In this document: positions 5,865 to 9,198 of the stretch, piece by piece
Numbering within the stretch: the first letter of the stretch is position 1
How the letters are laid out: every line of letters starts with the position of its first letter
Assembly: GCA_009693345.1 (NCBI GenBank)
Contig: SHXL01000109.1
Coordinates: 1 to 9,198, forward strand
Source: Betaproteobacteria bacterium
GTDB taxonomy: Bacteria; Pseudomonadota; Gammaproteobacteria; Burkholderiales; SG8-39
DNA length: 9,198 nt
Direction: 5' to 3'
The notes under the pieces: model-generated
What the model saw: the letters and a program-made list of their open reading frames with translations, nothing else
Database searches by the model: none
What the model was told of the DNA's origin: nothing
Translations under genes and position numbers: made by a program

Positions 5865-7075
5865 CGCTGTTCTGGGCGATCGCCGCCGCGCTGACCGTGG
5901 CGGCCCTGCTGTTCCTGCTGCCGCCGCTCGTCCGCCGGCGCACTACCGCACCGGACGCGCGCGTCGCCGCCAACGCCGCCATTTACCGGGAGCAGCTCGA
6001 GGAACTCGCCGCCGAATTGCAGCATGGCGCCCTCACGAAAGAGGAATTCGAGCGCGCCGGCCGCGAGGTCGAGCGCCGCATCGTCTCGGAGTACAGCGGA
6101 CCGGCCGCCCCGCAGCCCGCAGGGTGGCGGCGAAACACGGCGGCGGCGCTCGCGGTCGGCCTGCTGCTGCCGCTTGCCGTCGTGCTCGGCTACCTTCAGC
6201 TCGGCAACCCCGGCGCGATCGGCAGTGCCGCGGTGGAGATTGGCCATACCATCAGTCCCGAACAGATGGAGTCCCTGGTGGAACGCCTCGCGGCCCGGCT
6301 GCGGCAGACGCCCGACGATGCGGAAGGATGGATGCTCCTTGGCCGTTCGCTCATCGTGCTGCAAAAATACGATGGCGCCGCCGCGGCCTACGCGCGCGCT
6401 TCGGCGCTCTCGCCGAAGGACGCCGGATTGCTTGCCGATTACGCCGATACCCTTGCCATGGCGCCCGGTCGCAGTCTCGAGGGAGAGCCATTCGCGATCG
6501 TCAAACGCGCGCTGGAGATCGACCCGCAGCATGTCAAATCTCTCGCGCTCGCGGGAACCGCCGAGTTCGATCGCCGCAGCTACGCCGCGGCGATCGGCTA
6601 CTGGGAACGGATCCTCAAGGTCGTACCGCCGGAATCCGAATTCGCTCGATCGGTGGCCGGTAGCATCGAGGAAGCCCGCACGCTTGGCGGCGATTCACTG
6701 GCGCAAAAGAAAGCCTCGACTGTTAAGGCAAAGCAGTCTCTGCAAGGCGTGGTAAGCATCGAACCGTCGCTCGCCGCAAGGCTTTCGCCCGGCGACACGG
6801 TCTTCGTCCTTGCCCGCCCCGTGAGCGGATCGCGCATGCCGCTCGCGGTGGCGCGAACCACGGTCGCGGCGCTTCCCTACCGTTTCACGCTGGACGACAG
6901 CATGGCGATGGCGCCCGGCGCCACAATCTCGAGCCATGCCAAAGTCGTGGTCGCGGCGCGGGTATCCAAGTCGGGCAATGCGATCAGCCAGAAGGGCGAC
7001 ATCGAGGGCACCAGCGCACCGGTCGCGCCGGGCGCAAGCGGCGTGAACGTCGTGCTGTCGCGCATCGTCGACTGA
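5861..7075 (+). CDS. ccmI: CcmI (CycH), apocytochrome c chaperone with TPR repeats
   Basis: CcmI holds apocytochrome c through its C-terminal helix and presents it to CcmF and CcmH. The 404 residues show a first membrane helix (about 4-22), a cytoplasmic loop with a heptad-like charged segment (40-78, YREQLEELAAEL), a second helix (92-112) and a large periplasmic part. The latter has TPR-like helices (about 134-275, including WMLLGRSL, YARASAL and RALEIDPQ). A beta-rich C-terminal domain (295-404) follows, with VSIEPSLA, DTVFVLARP, MPLAVAR, LDDSMAMAPG and ARVSKSGNA, all typical of long proteobacterial CcmI. A lysine-rich linker (about 280-293) joins the two domains. This is the last ccm gene; a hairpin and 45 bases separate it from mobA. 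Confidence 0.94.
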   Translation: MTLFWAIAAALTVAALLFLLPPLVRRRTTAPDARVAANAAIYREQLEELAAELQHGALTKEEFERAGREVERRIVSEYSGPAAPQPAGWRRNTAAALAVGLLLPLAVVLGYLQLGNPGAIGSAAVEIGHTISPEQMESLVERLAARLRQTPDDAEGWMLLGRSLIVLQKYDGAAAAYARASALSPKDAGLLADYADTLAMAPGRSLEGEPFAIVKRALEIDPQHVKSLALAGTAEFDRRSYAAAIGYWERILKVVPPESEFARSVAGSIEEARTLGGDSLAQKKASTVKAKQSLQGVVSIEPSLAARLSPGDTVFVLARPVSGSRMPLAVARTTVAALPYRFTLDDSMAMAPGATISSHAKVVVAARVSKSGNAISQKGDIEGTSAPVAPGASGVNVVLSRIVD

Positions 7076-7079
7076 CCCC

Positions 7080-7103
7080 GGGAGGGGAAACAGGGCCCCT
7101 CCC
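7080..7103 (+). terminator. Hairpin after ccmI, possible weak terminator
   Basis: GGGAGGGG (7080-7087) pairs perfectly with CCCCTCCC (7096-7103) around an eight-base loop, starting four bases after the ccmI stop. The stem is strong, but what follows is CCGTTTA, not a proper T tract, so termination would be partial at best. It may attenuate read-through from the ccm operon or stabilise its 3' end. Confidence 0.45.
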
Positions 7104-7108
7104 CCGTT

Positions 7109-7114
7109 TACAAT
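7109..7114 (+). promoter_or_regulatory. Candidate -10 element for mobA-moeA (possible leaderless start)
   Basis: TACAAT at 7109-7114 matches the -10 consensus at five of six positions and ends six bases before the mobA ATG at 7121, so transcription would start at or beside the start codon. No Shine-Dalgarno sequence is visible between the hexamer and the ATG. The bases at the -35 distance fall in the hairpin loop and do not match the consensus. Confidence 0.42.
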
Positions 7115-7120
7115 CACGCC

Positions 7121-7684
7121 ATGAACGGCGTGACCGGCGTTGTACTTGCGGGCGGCCAGGGGCGCCGCATGGGCGGCGTGGACAAGGGCTTGCAGCTGCT
7201 GCATGGCAAGCCAATGGTCGCGCATGTACTCGCGCGCCTTGCGCCCCAGGTCGCCGAAATCATCGTCAATGCCAACCAGAATATCGAGGCCTACGAAGGC
7301 TTCGGCCACCGCGTGGTGCCGGACGCCATCGGCGGCTTTGCCGGCCCGCTGGCGGGCTTGCACGCGGGCCTTTGCGCCGCCAGCCGCCCTCTCGTTCTCA
7401 CGGTTCCCTGCGATTCGCCCTTTCTGCCGCCGGATCTTTTCTCCAGGATGCAACAGGAACTCCGTGATAATGACCTTGCGGTCGCGAAAACGGGAGACCA
7501 GCCGCATCCGGTGTTTTCACTGGTGCGTGTTTCGGTCCGTGATCATCTTTCAAGGTTCCTGTCGGCTGGCGGCAGAAAAATCGATGCCTGGTACTCGACG
7601 CTGAAAGTAATCGAAGTTCCGTTCGACGACGAAGCCGACGCCTTCCGCAATATCAACACGCGGGAAGAGCTGAAAAGCGCATGA
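7121..7684 (+). CDS. mobA: MobA, molybdenum cofactor guanylyltransferase
   Basis: MobA transfers GMP from GTP to molybdenum-loaded molybdopterin, giving the guanine dinucleotide cofactor (bis-MGD) of the DMSO reductase enzyme family, in the cytoplasm. The 187 residues have the nucleotide-binding start GVVLAGGQGRRMGGVDKGL (6-24, with the LAGG, RMGG and DK elements), GFAGPLAGLHAGL (72-84) and the metal-binding aspartate Asp98 in VPCDSPF. The family's C-terminal signature is present in FRNINTREEL (176-185). Length is normal. The ATG at 7121 places the LAGG motif at the usual distance from the start. The stop overlaps the moeA ATG by four bases, so the two genes are probably co-translated. Its presence implies that the cell makes bis-MGD enzymes such as nitrate reductase or formate dehydrogenase, none of which is in the window. 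Confidence 0.95.
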   Translation: MNGVTGVVLAGGQGRRMGGVDKGLQLLHGKPMVAHVLARLAPQVAEIIVNANQNIEAYEGFGHRVVPDAIGGFAGPLAGLHAGLCAASRPLVLTVPCDSPFLPPDLFSRMQQELRDNDLAVAKTGDQPHPVFSLVRVSVRDHLSRFLSAGGRKIDAWYSTLKVIEVPFDDEADAFRNINTREELKSA

Positions 7685-8970
7685 GCGCCGAGCGCGTACC
7701 TTCACGCACGATCGCGCAGGTGGTGAGTTGCCTCGACGGCTACGACCCGGGAGCGCTGCGCGTCGACAAGGCGGGCGCGGCGATCCGTGCCTGCCTGACC
7801 CCGGTAACGGAGACCGAGACCGTCGCCATCCGCGATTCCCTGGGGCGGGTGCTGGCGCAGGAGATTGTGCCGCGGATCAATGTCCCGGGGCATGACAATT
7901 CGGCGATGGATGGCTACGCGGTCCGTTTTTCCGATTTGCAATCAACGGATGAAAAAAAAGAAACGAGCCTTCGTCAAATCGGCACCGCTTTCGCCGGCAA
8001 GGTCTTTCAGGGGAAAGTTCTAGCCGGAGAGTGCGTGCGCGTGATGACGGGCGCGGTCATGCCGCAGGGCGCGGATTGCGTGGTGGTGCAGGAAGTCTGC
8101 CGAGCCGACGGGGACTGGATCACGGTGCCCGCGGCCCAGAAGGCGGGCCAGAACGTGCGCGCCGCGGGCGAGGACCTGAAGGCGGGCGTGGCGGTGCTGC
8201 ACCCGGGGCAGCCGGTGCGCGCCGCGGAGCTCGGGCTGATCGCCTCGCTCGGCATTGCGGAAGTAAAGGTCATGCGCAGGCTGCGGGTCGCGTTCTTCTC
8301 CACCGGCGACGAGCTCGTGTCGATCGGCACGCCGCTCGCGCAAGGCCAGGTCTACGACTCCAACCGTTACACGCTGCACGGCATGCTCTCGGGCCTCGGG
8401 GTGGAAATCATCGACATGGGCGTGGTGCGCGACGAGCCGCAGAAGCTGGAGGCGGCGTTTGCGGCGGCGGCGAAAGCGGACGCCATCATCACCACCGGCG
8501 GCGTTTCGGTCGGCGAGGCCGATTTTGTCAAACAGCTGATGGCGAGACTGGGGGAAGTGCTGTTCTGGAAAATCGCCATGCGCCCCGGCCGGCCGATGGC
8601 CTTCGGCAAGATCGGCAAAGCCTATCTATTCGGCCTGCCGGGCAATCCGGTCGCGGTAATGGTGACGTTCCACCAGTTCGTCCGCAATGCCTTGCTGGCG
8701 CTTGCAGGGCGGACGGATGCTTTCGAGATTCCCCTGCTGCAAGCCGCCACCGCGACCGCCATCCGCAAAGTCGAGGGCAGAACCGAGTACCAGCGCGGCG
8801 TACTGTTCGCCCAGAACGGCGGCTGGAAAGTCCGCACCACCGGCCAGCAGGGCTCGGGGGTGCTGCGCTCCATGTCGGAGGCGAATTGCTACATCGTGCT
8901 CGAGCACGAGCGCGGCAGGGTGGAGGCCGGTGAAATGGTGAGCGTGCAACTGCTGGACGCGCTGGGGTGA
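7681..8970 (+). CDS. moeA: MoeA, molybdopterin molybdenumtransferase
   Basis: MoeA inserts molybdenum into adenylylated molybdopterin to give Moco, the step before MobA acts. The 429 residues contain the expected motifs in order: NVPGHDNSAMDGYAV (67-81), VMTGAVMPQGAD (121-132), FFSTGDELV (205-213), DSNRYTL (226-232), TTGGVSVGEADFVK (271-284), MRPGRPMAFG (300-309) and FGLPGNPVAV (317-326). A C-terminal beta domain includes GSGVLRSMSEAN (391-402). About 35 residues precede the usual MoeA start, with YDPGALRVDKA, an extension I associate with betaproteobacterial MoeA. A less conserved stretch (about 85-98) is encoded by AT-rich DNA with a run of eight adenines (7952-7959). The ATG overlaps the mobA stop. 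Identification is secure. Confidence 0.96.
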   Translation: MSAERVPSRTIAQVVSCLDGYDPGALRVDKAGAAIRACLTPVTETETVAIRDSLGRVLAQEIVPRINVPGHDNSAMDGYAVRFSDLQSTDEKKETSLRQIGTAFAGKVFQGKVLAGECVRVMTGAVMPQGADCVVVQEVCRADGDWITVPAAQKAGQNVRAAGEDLKAGVAVLHPGQPVRAAELGLIASLGIAEVKVMRRLRVAFFSTGDELVSIGTPLAQGQVYDSNRYTLHGMLSGLGVEIIDMGVVRDEPQKLEAAFAAAAKADAIITTGGVSVGEADFVKQLMARLGEVLFWKIAMRPGRPMAFGKIGKAYLFGLPGNPVAVMVTFHQFVRNALLALAGRTDAFEIPLLQAATATAIRKVEGRTEYQRGVLFAQNGGWKVRTTGQQGSGVLRSMSEANCYIVLEHERGRVEAGEMVSVQLLDALG

Positions 8971-8980
8971 ATTCGCTGCC

Positions 8981-9198
8981 ATGAATCCCATCCATCCCGA
9001 TCTGGCGCTACTGGCCCGGGTTGCGAAAACATTCGGCAGGACGTTTCGCACCACAGGCAAGGTGAACGAACCCGGACTGGCTGCGGTGCTGCGCGATGCC
9101 GTCGGCAAGCGCTCCGGCTGGCTCAGGCGGGAACACCCCGTCGGCGACCCGGCGCGCTACATGCGCCATCTCCTGTACGTGGATCCCGACGACGATTT
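8981..9198 (+). CDS. Possible cysteine-dioxygenase-like cupin protein, N-terminal 72 residues
   Basis: An ATG ten bases after the moeA stop opens a frame that stays open to the window edge. The visible part is mostly alpha-helical, beginning MNPIHPDLALLARVAKTF and reaching RYMRHLLYVDPDDDF. The Y-x-R-H-L-L-Y-x-D-P block resembles the lead-in to the cupin barrel of cysteine dioxygenase type I-like, metal-dependent proteins, where an HxH metal motif would follow some 20-30 residues on. That motif lies outside the window, so the family is only suggested. No convincing Shine-Dalgarno sequence lies in the ten-base gap; the close spacing and codon style suggest co-transcription with moeA. Calling it a plain hypothetical protein would also be defensible. 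Confidence 0.5.
   Translation, partial: MNPIHPDLALLARVAKTFGRTFRTTGKVNEPGLAAVLRDAVGKRSGWLRREHPVGDPARYMRHLLYVDPDDD

Noticed and set aside
321..7075. A novel system hidden in the ccm region
   Set aside because: Every gene matches a known Ccm component in order and length with its key residues. No extra or unexplained reading frame of credible quality lies between them.
7080..7103. The hairpin as a full intrinsic terminator
   Set aside because: The stem is convincing but there is no T tract, so I list it only as a possible weak terminator.
8031..8933. A 300-codon open frame on the plus strand in another frame of moeA
   Set aside because: Arg/Gly/Ala-rich translation overlapping conserved MoeA motifs. 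It has no start signal and no recognisable family.
1..9198. tRNA, rRNA, CRISPR array, riboswitch or tandem repeat
   Set aside because: Coding sequence fills nearly all of the window, the intergenic spaces are 6-55 bases, and I saw no cloverleaf, spaced repeats or known RNA motif in them.

Overview
The window carries an almost complete System I (Ccm) cytochrome c maturation operon, ccmABCDEFGHI, all on the + strand from 321 to 7075. It is followed by two molybdenum-cofactor genes, mobA and moeA (7121-8970), and by the first 72 codons of a gene that runs off the right edge and resembles cysteine-dioxygenase-type cupins. The DNA is clearly GC-rich. CcmH and CcmI are separate genes, CcmI has a long periplasmic part, and MoeA has an N-terminal extension before its core. 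Together these fit a proteobacterium, most probably a betaproteobacterium. This is inference from protein style and gene order, and no rRNA or other phylogenetic marker is present.

Left edge (1-320): the window opens inside the last codons of an IS3-family transposase, whose frame ends at 110. A probable right terminal inverted repeat ends at about 148. Directly against that end, on the minus strand, is a 39-codon 5' fragment of what looks like an MFS transporter gene (149-265). Its reading frame is closed by a TGA supplied by the insertion sequence. The transporter gene was divergent from ccmA and has apparently been broken by the insertion. The remaining 55 bases (266-320) must hold whatever start signals both genes used.

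Ccm operon (321-7075): CcmA and CcmB form an ABC transporter which, with CcmC and CcmD, loads haem onto the periplasmic chaperone CcmE and releases holo-CcmE. CcmF, with CcmH and CcmI, attaches the haem to apocytochrome c. CcmG (a membrane-anchored thioredoxin) and CcmH keep the CXXCH cysteines reduced. All diagnostic residues are visible: Walker motifs in CcmA, His60/His184 and the tryptophan-rich motif in CcmC, His123 in CcmE, four histidines and the tryptophan-rich motif in CcmF, and CXXC pairs in CcmG and CcmH. Every junction from ccmB to ccmI overlaps by 1 or 4 bases, so translation is probably coupled throughout.

Molybdenum cofactor genes (7121-8970): mobA (guanylyltransferase of Mo-bis-MGD synthesis) and moeA (molybdenum insertase) overlap by 4 bases. 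They are separated from ccmI by 45 bases holding a small hairpin and a -10-like hexamer. Both ccmA and mobA, the first genes of the two groups, have a -10-like hexamer 6-7 bases before the ATG and no visible Shine-Dalgarno sequence, which suggests leaderless transcripts. Cytochrome c maturation next to Mo-bis-MGD synthesis fits respiratory enzymes that use both cofactors, such as periplasmic nitrate reductase, but none is encoded here.

I see no undescribed system. The points worth a second look are the insertion and broken gene upstream of ccmA, a near-perfect 34-base palindrome in the transposase end, the two possible leaderless starts, the TTG start of ccmG, and several short AT-rich patches inside otherwise GC-rich genes.
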